From contig PLGM01000356.1 of assembly GCA_003139795.1 (NCBI GenBank), forward strand, positions 1 to 56,018: DNA of 56,018 nt. Reading direction: 5' to 3'. This stretch comes from Acidobacteriaceae bacterium (lineage in GTDB: Bacteria; Acidobacteriota; Terriglobia; Terriglobales; Acidobacteriaceae). Within the stretch, counting starts at the first letter, position 1. Each line of letters opens with the position of its first letter. A program made the position numbers and the translations under genes. A model generated the notes under the pieces. It searched no databases and was not told the DNA's origin. It was given only the letters and a program-made list of their open reading frames with translations. Positions 9,236 through 18,912 of this stretch are shown here, piece after piece.

Positions 9236-10309
9236 ATGAAAGTCACGACCCAACATTTGAGCAGCGCGATTCTTGTATCCGCGATGGCCCTGTCGGCGGC
9301 CGGGCAAACCTCTCCGGCTACAGCCAGGAACGTCCAGGAACAGTTGCAGCCGTCCGCACCTGCTGCTCCCTCGGCGGCGCAGTTCGATCCCCCGGCTACA
9401 CCGGTTACGCACGCGACCGGGCAACTTTTTGGATTCACGGATTCAGACGTGAAGTTCGATCTGCGCGACCTGATGGAGATTCTGAGGGATCGCAGACACG
9501 AGGGTTGGGTATTGGCGGCTTATCCGGACCCGAAGACCGGCCGTCCTCTGATTGGCGCCGGATTCAGTCTCGATCTGCCCGCAAGAGAGCACCCGCAGCG
9601 CGATCAGCTCAATCCCCATCCGTTCCTCGAGCCGTCCTCAGCCGAGCTTTGGCAAGCTGCTGGATTGGATTCGGAACGGCTGCAGATAATCCTTGATCAA
9701 TTTGACGATCGGCTGGCAGCGTGGACCAGGAAGGGATTTCGCAAAAAGATCAAAACACTGACTCCACAAATCACCGACGAGGAAGCGACGCTCCTGCTCC
9801 GCGTCTCCGCTATACAGGCCATCTACAATGCCAAGGGCTACTTTCGCAATTTCGATCAACTGACGCCTTCGCAGCAGATGGCTTTGAGCCAGCTGGTTTA
9901 CCAGATGGGTGTCAACCTTCAGGAGTTCAGTCAGTTTCTCAATCTGGTTAACAACTACTCCGACAGGAGTGACACCGGTGCAGCGCCCCTTTTGCGCGCC
10001 GCCATCGCAGCCGATGCAGAGTACTGGAAGACTGTGCAGCAATCCCTGCTTCAGAGCCAATGGGCGAGGCTTTATCGCGTCCGCGCCGTCTCGGTGATCG
10101 CCATGCTCGATCCACAGTATTTCAATGAGCCTGGAATCGCGGAACGGCGCGTGGGTACAATGCTTCGCCCTGCTGTTGTGCACCGGCGCACAGGACAGTC
10201 CGTTGCTTCGCATCAACTCGCATCCCACCCCGGACGCTCGAGCAAGGGACGCTCGGGCAGCACAGCCCGCAGAGCGAAGATCCGCCAGAAGAGAAAACGA
10301 GGGATCTAA
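9236..10309 (+). CDS. Exported protein with a T4-lysozyme-like (GH24-type) domain
   Basis: The 357-residue protein starts with a signal peptide (ending near ALSAAGQ) and a Pro/Ala-rich linker to about residue 65. From about residue 82 it resembles the T4 lysozyme fold. Glu89 (RHEGW) and Asp98 (YPDPKTG) have the same nine-residue spacing as the catalytic Glu11 and Asp20 of T4 lysozyme, followed by a PLIGAGFSLD turn. Later helices LTDEEA-like (TPQITDEEATLLL) and LTPSQQMALSQLVYQMGVNL match the C-terminal lobe. The third catalytic residue (Thr26 in T4) appears to be Leu, and the following His is Phe. The last 40 residues are very basic. Peptidoglycan cleavage or binding is inferred; activity may be altered or lost. 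Confidence 0.6.
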   Translation: MKVTTQHLSSAILVSAMALSAAGQTSPATARNVQEQLQPSAPAAPSAAQFDPPATPVTHATGQLFGFTDSDVKFDLRDLMEILRDRRHEGWVLAAYPDPKTGRPLIGAGFSLDLPAREHPQRDQLNPHPFLEPSSAELWQAAGLDSERLQIILDQFDDRLAAWTRKGFRKKIKTLTPQITDEEATLLLRVSAIQAIYNAKGYFRNFDQLTPSQQMALSQLVYQMGVNLQEFSQFLNLVNNYSDRSDTGAAPLLRAAIAADAEYWKTVQQSLLQSQWARLYRVRAVSVIAMLDPQYFNEPGIAERRVGTMLRPAVVHRRTGQSVASHQLASHPGRSSKGRSGSTARRAKIRQKRKRGI

Positions 10310-10357
10310 CCGGCGCATAATGGCGTGTTCTGGGAGGAGTGTTTCGGGAGGATTGTC

Positions 10358-10387
10358 GCCTGCTTGGCAGGCGCCTGCCGAGCAGGC
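10358..10387. repeat. 30-bp near-perfect palindrome between convergent genes
   Basis: Two 15-base arms, GCCTGCTTGGCAGGC and GCCTGCCGAGCAGGC, abut with no loop and differ from perfect complementarity at one position. Each arm is itself partly palindromic. The palindrome lies between the lysozyme-like gene and the convergent regulator-like gene but has no T-tract, so it is not a standard terminator. A REP-like element is possible. The rest of 10310-10790 holds no gene I can support. Confidence 0.65.
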
Positions 10388-10790
10388 GGTAACTCGGGCA
10401 TGCAGGAATTCACCATTATTTGTGCTCTCAGTTCCCCCTTTCGCTCATATCCAGGATGAGAGAGTTTATCAACGATGGATGCGATGCCTTTCTGTCGTTC
10501 CGGCGTCGAAGATGCACAATCTCTCCGAGCCTTCATCATTTGCAGTCATTGTTTCGTCTGCATGCGCCTACACAAGGACAGGGGCACAACGCATGAAACC
10601 CCGGCAATCCTTGATCGTGCTGGCAATATCACGAAAGTCTCAATTAGTGTTAACACGCCCTAGCAACGCAAAGAGCAAGCTTCTATATGGAAGCATCATC
10701 GCTCTTTCGGCTCGTAAAGAAGAGCACCCGCAGCCTGCAGCCGAGAGCGGAACTGTTCTGGTGCGCGCCTGCCTTCAGCTCTGACATCGG

Positions 10791-12068
10791 TTACCAGAAC
10801 TGCGCGGCGACGACGGTGGCAGGACCTGATCGGCCGCGAATCACATCGGTCGATAGAACGATCTCCATGTTCTTCTTTTCCCATCCTGGAGGAGCGATAG
10901 CGGCTAGCTTTCTCATGTCGTTCTTGTTAGTCAGGAAATCCCCAGCCGCAGAGGTGCCAAACACCGTGATGCCGGCTGCCACAACGACCATCTGTTCTGT
11001 TTTGGGATCCAGCACCCTCAGGACCAACGCGTAATCTCTGGTTACATCCAGGTATGGCGTTGAGTAGTCTACCGACCAGTCCTGTCTTGAAGGGTTATTG
11101 CTATCGCGGATCATCCATTTGGTGGAGGATTGTTCCACGGTAAATCGAAGCTTGGGCACCAGGCGTTCAGTCCAACTGTTATTCAACAATCCAACCAGAA
11201 TGGTGGGGCCTCTCTGCAAATCTGTGAAGGTCGCATCCGATTGCGACTTGAACTCATACCGCTGTCCATCTGCTTCCATCAGTCCCGCGAATTTAGCAGC
11301 GGTGATGGCGTCGTGCTCATTGACGGTTTCAATCGCCGAGTTCTGAAAATCGCTGAGCGTGAGCGTGGGACTCGGATTCTGCCTCTCTCCCTGCGGTCCC
11401 AGCCCGCCTTGCACATTGCCGATGCAGAGCAGGACCGGGGCACGCGAAGACAGAATCGGCTTCCAGAAGCTATCAAAGGTGTCCTGCTGCCGGGTGAACA
11501 CTACCAGCAGGGCAGCAAGGGACGCGAGCAGAATCAGGCAAGCTGCAGTTAGCCACCAGTGGCGCAGCCACAGTCGGCGATTCACCCGTTCGACGGATGG
11601 GGGAGCAGCCGCGTTCCCGGTCTGATTCGGGCCGGCATCCGAGGCGGCAGGAGCCGAAGAGAGGTGCTCCTCGGCCCACCGAAATTGAGGTACATAGGAA
11701 CCGGGTAAGACTTCGATTCTCAATTGGCCGCGCACGTCCTGCAGGTAATACTGCGCCAACCTCTTCCGAACCTCGGCTACGGCACTCCGCACGGCGTGGT
11801 CAGCCGCGGTGTCATAGTCGGGAGCGCGATGGAAGACTTCAATGCCGATCGTCCGTTCCTTGAGCCGGTCGCCGCATCCCTCCAACGTTTGATCGACGAT
11901 GTACTTCAGTACGGTGGCGTAACGCTTGCTGTTGTGGAAAACCTGGCTTGCGAGAATCTTCCGCAACTGCTTCCGCACCTCTTCCCGTTCGAGGTTTGTG
12001 CTGGGATGGAAGAACCCATCTGACGTACGCAGAGTTGGTCCATCGACTCGCTCATTCTGAGTGACCAC
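10791..12068 (-). CDS. Single-pass membrane protein with N-terminal regulator-like domain
   Basis: The 425-residue protein has three parts. Residues 28-130 carry a domain common at the N-terminus of acidobacterial regulatory proteins: RKILASQVFHNSKR, LKYIVDQTLEG, LKERTIGIEVFHRAPDYDT, VRKRLAQYY and LPGSYVPQF. A Pro/Ala linker leads to one membrane helix (about 166-191). The remaining 230 residues should be exported and look like an alpha/beta ligand-sensing or adaptor domain that I cannot name. The layout suggests a membrane-anchored DNA-binding or signalling protein. It is transcribed away from the large TonB receptor gene with a 587-bp shared upstream region, so control of that gene is a reasonable guess. 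No catalytic motif is seen. Confidence 0.6.
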   Translation of the reverse strand: MVTQNERVDGPTLRTSDGFFHPSTNLEREEVRKQLRKILASQVFHNSKRYATVLKYIVDQTLEGCGDRLKERTIGIEVFHRAPDYDTAADHAVRSAVAEVRKRLAQYYLQDVRGQLRIEVLPGSYVPQFRWAEEHLSSAPAASDAGPNQTGNAAAPPSVERVNRRLWLRHWWLTAACLILLASLAALLVVFTRQQDTFDSFWKPILSSRAPVLLCIGNVQGGLGPQGERQNPSPTLTLSDFQNSAIETVNEHDAITAAKFAGLMEADGQRYEFKSQSDATFTDLQRGPTILVGLLNNSWTERLVPKLRFTVEQSSTKWMIRDSNNPSRQDWSVDYSTPYLDVTRDYALVLRVLDPKTEQMVVVAAGITVFGTSAAGDFLTNKNDMRKLAAIAPPGWEKKNMEIVLSTDVIRGRSGPATVVAAQFW

Positions 12069-12274
12069 GGCCCGCTCCCTCGCATCGGAGAGGAGTATAC
12101 CACGAGATGCGCGTCATATGACTCTGCATATGTGCCTTGTGAGGAAGATGTTGCGCATGTAGTCTCTGCGCTGCGGGATAAGCGTGGAGTCTTCTTGACG
12201 GCTCATCTGCACCGGTGGGAACGGTGCGGTCCGCATCGCAATTCACGCGGGTTCGTGCCTGTCCATGCCGGTAC

Positions 12275-12308
12275 ATGACGGTCCGTGACGGACATTCCGG
12301 ACGGTCAT
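12275..12308. promoter_or_regulatory. Imperfect inverted repeat in the divergent region
   Basis: ATGACGGTCCG (12275-12285) and CGGACGGTCAT (12298-12308) form an 11-bp inverted repeat with one mismatch, separated by 12 bases; GTGACGGAC lies between them. The site lies between the regulator-like gene and the TonB receptor gene, as an operator would. Binding is unproven. Confidence 0.4.
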
Positions 12309-12478
12309 ATCTCGCCCAATTCGTTCGTCTTCTCACGGCAGCCTGAATGCAACGGATCGCTAACGATTCGTTGACGATAACCGCATTGACTCGCTTGAGT
12401 TTTCCTGAAGGCAGGTCACGAGCCCGGTCACGTCGAGGGAAGTCATGAAATAAATCGCTTTTCTAGGCGAGAATCCCC

Positions 12479-12508
12479 TTGACAGTTTTTCTCGCTCCAA
12501 CATATATT
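12479..12508 (+). promoter_or_regulatory. Sigma70-type promoter for the first TonB receptor
   Basis: TTGACA at 12479-12484 is followed after 18 bases by TATATT at 12503-12508, a strong match to the -35/-10 consensus. Transcription would begin near 12515, giving a leader of about 140 nt before the chosen ATG at 12656. The leader contains three AATGATG strings. Confidence 0.6.
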
Positions 12509-12655
12509 TCGTGCCACGCCGAAGAGCAGGCTGTCGTCAGGTCCCCTGGAATGATGACGTGCAGTTCAACCGTAATGATGGCAATCAGATCCTTCGCAAT
12601 GATGACCCGCAGCCCGGAAGAAGTTCCCGCGGCTGAGTTCCAAATAGGAGGCACT

Positions 12656-15600
12656 ATGATTGAAAGGAACCTTTACGGGCAGACCCCGGCGTACGTCACG
12701 CCGACGGGCGTCTTCTGCAAAAGTGTGTTCGCTGGGCAGCGCCGGCGATCGTTCAACCCGCGAGAGATCTTTCCGCTTCTACTCCTCGCGCTCGTGGTTT
12801 CCCTCTTTCCGTCGGCCGCGCGGTCCCAGACCACCGCGACCATCTCGGGTACGGTACAGGATCCTTCGGGAGCCGTAATCCCGGGCGCGCAGGTTACCCT
12901 AACCAACGAGGCAACGAACGAAAGCCGCAAGGTCCAAGCCAACGGAGCCGGACTTTACGCTTTCCCATCCCTGGTGCCCGGCACCTACTCGCTGAAGGCG
13001 ACTGAAAAAGGCTTTAAATCCGGCCAGATAACCGGCCTCGTATTGAACGCCGGCGACTCGCTCGCACCCATATTGCACCTCACCGTGGGCTCCGAATCAA
13101 CGACGGTAACGGTAACCGCGGACGAGGAGATGATTCCCGTCGAAAACGGTTCGAAGGTCGACGTTCTGAGTTCCGCGGATATTGACAATCTTGCATTGGC
13201 AGGCCGCGACACCAGCGAACTGTTGAAGGTGCTGCCGGGCGCGACGACGCAATCAGGAGGTCTCACCCAGACCTCTGCGGCTTTCAGCGACCTCAACATC
13301 ACCGTCGACGAAAGTTCGGTCGGCAGCGGCATGAGCATCAACGGCGCGGTGAACCGCGGCGGTACCGGGGTCTTGGAAGACGGGGCGCAGATGATCGACA
13401 TCGGAGACATGGCGTCCTCGCTCACGATCATCGACCCGGAAATGACGGCGCAAGTCAGCGTGCAAGCCTCCAACCAGGGCGCCGACCAAGCGTTCGGACC
13501 GGTAGTGGTGAGCGCCATCAGCCGGTCGGGCAGCGCGAACTATCACGGCGATGCCTACTTCAACGCCCGCAACAGCGTCCTCAACGCGAACGGCTGGCAA
13601 CAAAACAATACGAACACTCCGCTTGGACCGCAGCATTACTACTATCCGGGCGGCAGTTTTGGCGGGCCGGTTCCCTTCACGCACAAGCATCTTTTGTTCT
13701 GGGGCGGCTATGAGAAGTGGCTGCAAAATCAGGGGAACCAAAACGTTTTGACGTCCTACATCCCTACCCCGGAGATGATGGCGGGCGACTTCAGCATGGA
13801 CAACACCGATAACACAACCCTCTGCCCGCAAGGGTTTTTCCAGGGCAAACCCCCCGGCGGCTATCCCGGAGGGTCCTGGTGCAGCGACCTGGGCGGAACG
13901 GTGCTTGCCAATGGAACCACAACGGCGACGCTGCCAACCCCGGCTGCGACCGGGTCATACACTTCCGGAAGTACGACATACACCACGGATGCGGGCCAGA
14001 AGTTTCCCGCTGGATTCCTCGATCCGGGCGCGGCGGCCCTGGCCAAGATCTGGCCCGCGGCGAACGCCGATCCGTCCAAGATCCCTGGCGGCTACAACTA
14101 CTACCAGCCGATCGTGAATGTCGACAATGGATGGATCTGGCGTGTGCGCTTCGATTACCAGTTGGGCGACAACACCAAGATCTATGGCAGCTACCAGCAG
14201 GCATACAGCTCGGGATTCGCGCAAGGCAATGGCGCGCACCTCTATTGGACGCCGGGCAATGCCATCCCATTTCCGGGAGGCGGCGAGGTGGAGGATAACT
14301 ATGGCAAGACCTTGGCCGGCCACATCGTGCATAGCTTCAACTCGACAACCACCATGGACTTCATGGCGGCGTGGGCTTTCGGCAGCTATCCGTTCACAAC
14401 GCCGGACCCCGCGGCGGCGGAAAGGACCACGCTTGACTACACCTACGGCAAGGTGTTTTCGACTCCATCTGTGAACATTCCCGCGTACAACAGCGCCGGA
14501 GGCGAAACCTTCCCGGATTTCTCGCAGGCCTCGATCTTCGAGAACCCTCCGGGGAAATATGCGGTGAAGAAGGAAGCGCCGCAGTTCAGCGATACGCTCA
14601 CCAAGGTCTGGGGAAGACACACGATCAAGTTAGGCGGATTCACGCAGACCACGGATAACTACCAGAGCTCGTTCAGCTACGACGAGGATGGAATCCTGAG
14701 CTTCAATGCCGGCCAGCACCCGGACCTCGTCAACCCGGGGAACGGAATTATCGGCTCGCCGCAAAACTCGGTCGCACAGTTCGTCGACGGCTTGGTGAAT
14801 GGCTACGGCGAGAACAACGCGGCGCCCATCGGCGATGTGGCCGAGATGACCACGGCGGCCTTTGTGGACGACACCTGGAAAGCGACCAAGCGCTTGACAC
14901 TGGATCTTGGCATCCGCATGGAGCACGTGGGCCACTGGTATGACCGCGACCACATTGGACTCGCGGTGTTCTACCCGGGCCGCGTACTGTCGGATTTCTA
15001 TACCGGCAAGTACGCTCCCGGATACTACTGGCACGCGATCGACGCCGGCGTACCGTTGAGCGGGCAACCCAACCGCTTTGTGTATCCCGATGGACGCTTT
15101 GGCATGTCCTACGATGTGTTCGGCACGGGCAACACCGTGGTGCGCGGCGGATGGGGCGTGTATCGCTTCGTAACCCAGGTCAACACGGTCGCCAACGGGC
15201 AGGCGCAGGGAACCGCAGCTCAAGTGTTGGGCTATGGCCAGCCCGGCTCAACTGAGCTCCAACTGCAGAATATCCACAACGTGGCATATACGGCCTGCCC
15301 GTCCGCAACTAAGCCTCCACCTTGCGGCGTTCAGGGCGGACAGTGGGGGTTGGATCCGACCGACTACGGCCAGCCGATGACCCAGGCGTACAACCTGACC
15401 ATCGACCAGAGGCTGCCTTGGAGAACGCAGCTCGAGGTTGCCTACGTGGGAAGCAGCACCAGCCAGTTGGTCGATGCCGGCGAGGACATCGAAGGCAGCA
15501 CGTTTAGCGAACTGGCCAACCAGAACAAGACCCCGATCGGGGCCTTCTTCTCGCCGGATCCGGTGACCGGCGTCCTTTCCACCAACCCGGAGAACCTTGG

Positions 15601-16540
15601 AGAGAATACCAACGGCACTACGACCAAAAACGTGGCCGCCGATTACCGCCCGCTCGGCGTTGCGTACGGCACCAACTCAACCTACATGATTCAAAACACC
15701 GGCTTTGCCAATTACAACGGCCTCCAAGCGTCCTGGGTCAAGAGCACAGGACGGTTGACGTTCAATTTGAACGGGACGTGGTCAAAGGGGCTGGCGACGG
15801 GCCTGCAGGAGAACCCGTACAGCGTCGGCGGAAACTACGGCCCGACGGCCATTGACCGGCCGCTTGTCTTCAACACTTCCTACACCTACCAGAGCGGCAC
15901 GCTCCATACCGGGACCACCGTGCTGAATCAGCTGGGTAGCGACTGGACGATCAGCGGCATCTCTACCTGGCAGAAGGGCGGCTACATTCCTTCCTTCCTT
16001 GGGAACGGCGTACCGAACTTTGGTATGGGGCTCCAGTACACCGGTGTGCCGGCAGCTGCGACGGCTAACGGGGTCACCACCGGAATCGGGGACCCGACGT
16101 ACTTCGGGACGGACGAGAACATTCCAATTCTGCCGACGCTAACCTGCAACCCAACCAAAGGCCTGGCCAGCCATCAGGTCCTGAATGGGACCTGCTTCAA
16201 CGCTCCGGCTGTAGGAACGCAGGGTGGCAAGGCGTTTCCCTATATGAGCATGACGCCGTATTTCGACAACGACTTGGCGCTCTATAGGAACTTCCACCTT
16301 CACGAAAAACAACAGGTTCAGCTCAAGGTCAGCGCCTTCGATTGGCTGAACCATTCATTGCTGACCTTCGCCAACAGCAATTACTACACGATAAACTACA
16401 ACGTGGACTACGCCAGCAAGGCCATCACGCCGCGCTTCAACCAAACCGCCGCTGGTACGAACCCGTTCGGTGTCATGACTGTCAGGTCGGCATTACCTTA
16501 CGCCCGGGTGATCGAACTGGACCTGAAGTACTTCTTCTAA
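12656..16540 (+). CDS. Oar-like TonB-dependent outer-membrane receptor
   Basis: The start is set at ATG 12656, preceded by AGGAGG (12646-12651); the 59 codons of open frame upstream overlap the likely promoter. The 1294-residue protein has a long basic N-region and a signal peptide ending near SAARSQ. Next comes a carboxypeptidase-regulatory-like beta-sandwich (ATISGTVQDPSGAVIPGA to GTYSLKATEKGFK), then a plug region and a very large beta-barrel. It ends in aromatic residues (LDLKYFF), as outer-membrane barrels do. Acidobacteria use such receptors for TonB-driven uptake of large ligands, often oligosaccharides. The neighbours do not reveal the ligand. A strong hairpin terminator follows. Confidence 0.9.
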   Translation: MIERNLYGQTPAYVTPTGVFCKSVFAGQRRRSFNPREIFPLLLLALVVSLFPSAARSQTTATISGTVQDPSGAVIPGAQVTLTNEATNESRKVQANGAGLYAFPSLVPGTYSLKATEKGFKSGQITGLVLNAGDSLAPILHLTVGSESTTVTVTADEEMIPVENGSKVDVLSSADIDNLALAGRDTSELLKVLPGATTQSGGLTQTSAAFSDLNITVDESSVGSGMSINGAVNRGGTGVLEDGAQMIDIGDMASSLTIIDPEMTAQVSVQASNQGADQAFGPVVVSAISRSGSANYHGDAYFNARNSVLNANGWQQNNTNTPLGPQHYYYPGGSFGGPVPFTHKHLLFWGGYEKWLQNQGNQNVLTSYIPTPEMMAGDFSMDNTDNTTLCPQGFFQGKPPGGYPGGSWCSDLGGTVLANGTTTATLPTPAATGSYTSGSTTYTTDAGQKFPAGFLDPGAAALAKIWPAANADPSKIPGGYNYYQPIVNVDNGWIWRVRFDYQLGDNTKIYGSYQQAYSSGFAQGNGAHLYWTPGNAIPFPGGGEVEDNYGKTLAGHIVHSFNSTTTMDFMAAWAFGSYPFTTPDPAAAERTTLDYTYGKVFSTPSVNIPAYNSAGGETFPDFSQASIFENPPGKYAVKKEAPQFSDTLTKVWGRHTIKLGGFTQTTDNYQSSFSYDEDGILSFNAGQHPDLVNPGNGIIGSPQNSVAQFVDGLVNGYGENNAAPIGDVAEMTTAAFVDDTWKATKRLTLDLGIRMEHVGHWYDRDHIGLAVFYPGRVLSDFYTGKYAPGYYWHAIDAGVPLSGQPNRFVYPDGRFGMSYDVFGTGNTVVRGGWGVYRFVTQVNTVANGQAQGTAAQVLGYGQPGSTELQLQNIHNVAYTACPSATKPPPCGVQGGQWGLDPTDYGQPMTQAYNLTIDQRLPWRTQLEVAYVGSSTSQLVDAGEDIEGSTFSELANQNKTPIGAFFSPDPVTGVLSTNPENLGENTNGTTTKNVAADYRPLGVAYGTNSTYMIQNTGFANYNGLQASWVKSTGRLTFNLNGTWSKGLATGLQENPYSVGGNYGPTAIDRPLVFNTSYTYQSGTLHTGTTVLNQLGSDWTISGISTWQKGGYIPSFLGNGVPNFGMGLQYTGVPAAATANGVTTGIGDPTYFGTDENIPILPTLTCNPTKGLASHQVLNGTCFNAPAVGTQGGKAFPYMSMTPYFDNDLALYRNFHLHEKQQVQLKVSAFDWLNHSLLTFANSNYYTINYNVDYASKAITPRFNQTAAGTNPFGVMTVRSALPYARVIELDLKYFF

Positions 16541-16565
16541 CCACCACACCTTCCAATCACAGCGT

Positions 16566-16590
16566 GAGGGGGCTTATCAGCCCCCTCCCG
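16566..16590 (+). terminator. Rho-independent-type terminator after the TonB receptor
   Basis: GAGGGGGCT (16566-16574) pairs with AGCCCCCTC (16579-16587) around a TATC loop, a perfect 9-bp GC-rich stem. It lies 25 bases after the stop codon and is followed by a pyrimidine-rich stretch (CTTTCTCTTT). Confidence 0.75.
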
Positions 16591-16751
16591 CTTTCTCTTT
16601 GTGCCCATCCAGTCCTGGCAAGTCCGGAGAGCGAGCAGCGCAGGAGCGGGCACACGCGCCTGCGACGTTCCAATTGCTTCCTCCTTCGAATCCCCGCTGG
16701 CCTGCTGTGAGAAAATATAGACGTCCGCGCCATGCTGGAGGGCGAATCGGG

Positions 16752-18863
16752 ATGCCTCGCCAGGGTGCCAGGCTCGTCATGATCAGACTTGTCTTTTCCA
16801 GCATTCTTGCCGTGTTTTGTTCTTCTGCCGCCGCGCAGGCGAGGACGGTGGGCACGCAAGCGGATCGCTCGCCGCTCCAGGGTCTTCACGACGACGCCCT
16901 GCGGCTCCAGAGGGCGGGCAGTCTCGATCAGGCTGCGGAGCAGTACCGCGCATTCCTGGCAGAAGCGCTTGACGAACTGGCGAACAGCCGGGCCCAACTT
17001 GGAGATTATGCCAAGGCTTCAGCGTTCTTCGACGAAGCATTGGCGTTGACTCCGGACTCGCTGTCAGTGCGCCGGAACTACGCAGCGGCGGCGTTGCAGG
17101 CGGGGGATCTGAAGCGCGCCGAGGCCCTGGCAAGAGCCCTCCTGAATGACTACGCGAACGATCCAAAGAGCCTGGCCGGGGCTCACCAGATTCTGGGACG
17201 CACACTGCACAGGATGAACCGGGATCAGGATGCGAGGAAAGAGCTGGAAGCGGCCGCCGCCCTCGATCCCAGCTTCCAAAATGAATACGACCTCGCTGTT
17301 GTCTGTCTGGACCTTGACGACGAGAAATGTGCCGTGCAGATCTTCGATAGGATCGAAGCGTCAGTCGAAGACACCCCCGCACTTCATATGCAGTTCGGCC
17401 GAGCTTACGGAAATTCCGACTTTACGCCGCGGGCCGTGACGGAGTTCAAGAAAGTAATCGCGGAAGACCCGCACTACCGGGGTGCGCACTATTGCGTGGC
17501 TGCGGCGCTGCTGGCGGCAGGCGAAGACGAGAAGACAGCGCAGGAGGCGGAAACGGAACTCAAGGAAGAACTGGCTGTTTCTCCGAACGACTTCCTGACC
17601 TATGCTGCGCTGGGCAAGATTGAAGCAAGTTATCACAGGTATCCTGAAGCCGAACGGTACCTGAAACGCGCCATTGCGCTGAATCGCGAGAATCCTGACG
17701 CTTTTCTCTACCTGGGACAGATGTACTTCGATACGAACCGGCTGACGGAGGCGGAAGCCAATCTTCGCCGCGCCATCGAACTCACGACAGACATTTCGCG
17801 GAACCACTATCAAATCCAGAAGGCGCATTTTCTGTTGGGCAGGATTCTGATGCAGAAGCATCAGGAGGAGGAAGCGCACGGGGAGATGCAGATCGCACAC
17901 GCCCTCACAGATAAGGCGCTATCGAAGGATAAGAGCAAGCTTGCAGGAATGCTGTCCGACAGTGCGACCTCCACAGGCCCTTCCGACGCTGGGACAGACT
18001 ACGCGCCGAACCCTTCAACGACTCCTCACGCCGCGGATCCTTTGGCCGTCGGCAAGCAGAGGACATTCGAGAAACAGCTCGCCCCGGCCATCGCGGACAG
18101 CTACAACAACCTGGGCGCGATCATGGCAACGGAAGAGACTTACACGGACGCGTTGAAGTACTTTCAGCGCGCGGCAGAGTGGAGCCCTTCCTTTGAGGGG
18201 CTGGACTACAACATGGGCCGAGCCGCGTTCATGGCTGCGAAGTTTTCAGAGGCGGTCCCGCCACTTTCGCGCTATCTCCGGTCGCACCCCGGGGATTCAG
18301 GCATTCGCGGCGCGCTGGCCATGAGCCAGTTCATGACAAACGACTACAGAGGTTGCATCGGCGCACTCAAAGGGGCAGGAGAAGGAGTCACATCCATCCC
18401 GCAGATGCAATATATTTACGCGGAATCGCTCGTGAAGATCGGCGAGGTTTCGTCGGGAAAAGAGCGTCTCGAGGGACTGGAATCTGCGCATCCGGAGATC
18501 GCCGAAGTGCACCGTGGCCTTGGAGAATTGCTTGAACTCCAGGGAGATAGGCAGAAAGCGGCCCAGGAACTGCGAAGCGCAATTCTCCTCAACGCAAACG
18601 ATCCGGAGTCGCACTACGACCTTGGCAAGATCGAACTCGAAATCGGGGACGCAGCCGCGGCAATTCAGGAACTGGAATCTGCAATCCGGCTCCTGCCAAG
18701 CGATCCGAAGTTTCATCGGGAGCTTGCCGGCGCATACAAGGCGGCTTTGCGGACGGCGGACGCGGAGAAAGAACTCCGCATCTACGATACCCTCAGGGCC
18801 TCTCAGGCGCAGCCCTCGAAAACTGGCGCCGACTCGCATGAAGCAACGGCTCCCGACCGGTGA
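16752..18863 (+). CDS. Exported multi-TPR protein
   Basis: I choose ATG 16752, which has GGAGGG at 16737-16742, over longer or shorter starts. The 703-residue product begins with a basic N-region and a signal peptide ending near SSAAAQA. Nearly all the rest is tetratricopeptide repeat: GSLDQAAEQYRAFL, GDYAKASAFFDEALALTP, YPEAERYLKRAIALN, NRLTEAEANLRRAIEL, YTDALKYFQRAAEWSPS, and GDAAAAIQELESAIRLLP near the end. TPR solenoids bind protein partners. It is convergent, with a 49-bp gap, with a CRTAC1/ASPIC protein. Such pairs are frequent neighbours in Acidobacteria, though the function is not established. Confidence 0.85.
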   Translation: MPRQGARLVMIRLVFSSILAVFCSSAAAQARTVGTQADRSPLQGLHDDALRLQRAGSLDQAAEQYRAFLAEALDELANSRAQLGDYAKASAFFDEALALTPDSLSVRRNYAAAALQAGDLKRAEALARALLNDYANDPKSLAGAHQILGRTLHRMNRDQDARKELEAAAALDPSFQNEYDLAVVCLDLDDEKCAVQIFDRIEASVEDTPALHMQFGRAYGNSDFTPRAVTEFKKVIAEDPHYRGAHYCVAAALLAAGEDEKTAQEAETELKEELAVSPNDFLTYAALGKIEASYHRYPEAERYLKRAIALNRENPDAFLYLGQMYFDTNRLTEAEANLRRAIELTTDISRNHYQIQKAHFLLGRILMQKHQEEEAHGEMQIAHALTDKALSKDKSKLAGMLSDSATSTGPSDAGTDYAPNPSTTPHAADPLAVGKQRTFEKQLAPAIADSYNNLGAIMATEETYTDALKYFQRAAEWSPSFEGLDYNMGRAAFMAAKFSEAVPPLSRYLRSHPGDSGIRGALAMSQFMTNDYRGCIGALKGAGEGVTSIPQMQYIYAESLVKIGEVSSGKERLEGLESAHPEIAEVHRGLGELLELQGDRQKAAQELRSAILLNANDPESHYDLGKIELEIGDAAAAIQELESAIRLLPSDPKFHRELAGAYKAALRTADAEKELRIYDTLRASQAQPSKTGADSHEATAPDR

Positions 18864-18912
18864 GCAAACGGGCAAGTCAGGCCGTGCACAATACAGGGAA
18901 CGAGAGGATCAT

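Noticed and set aside
12479..12655. N-terminal extension of the TonB receptor frame
   Set aside because: It overlaps a good -35/-10 promoter, lacks a ribosome binding site, and AGGAGG precedes the ATG at 12656.
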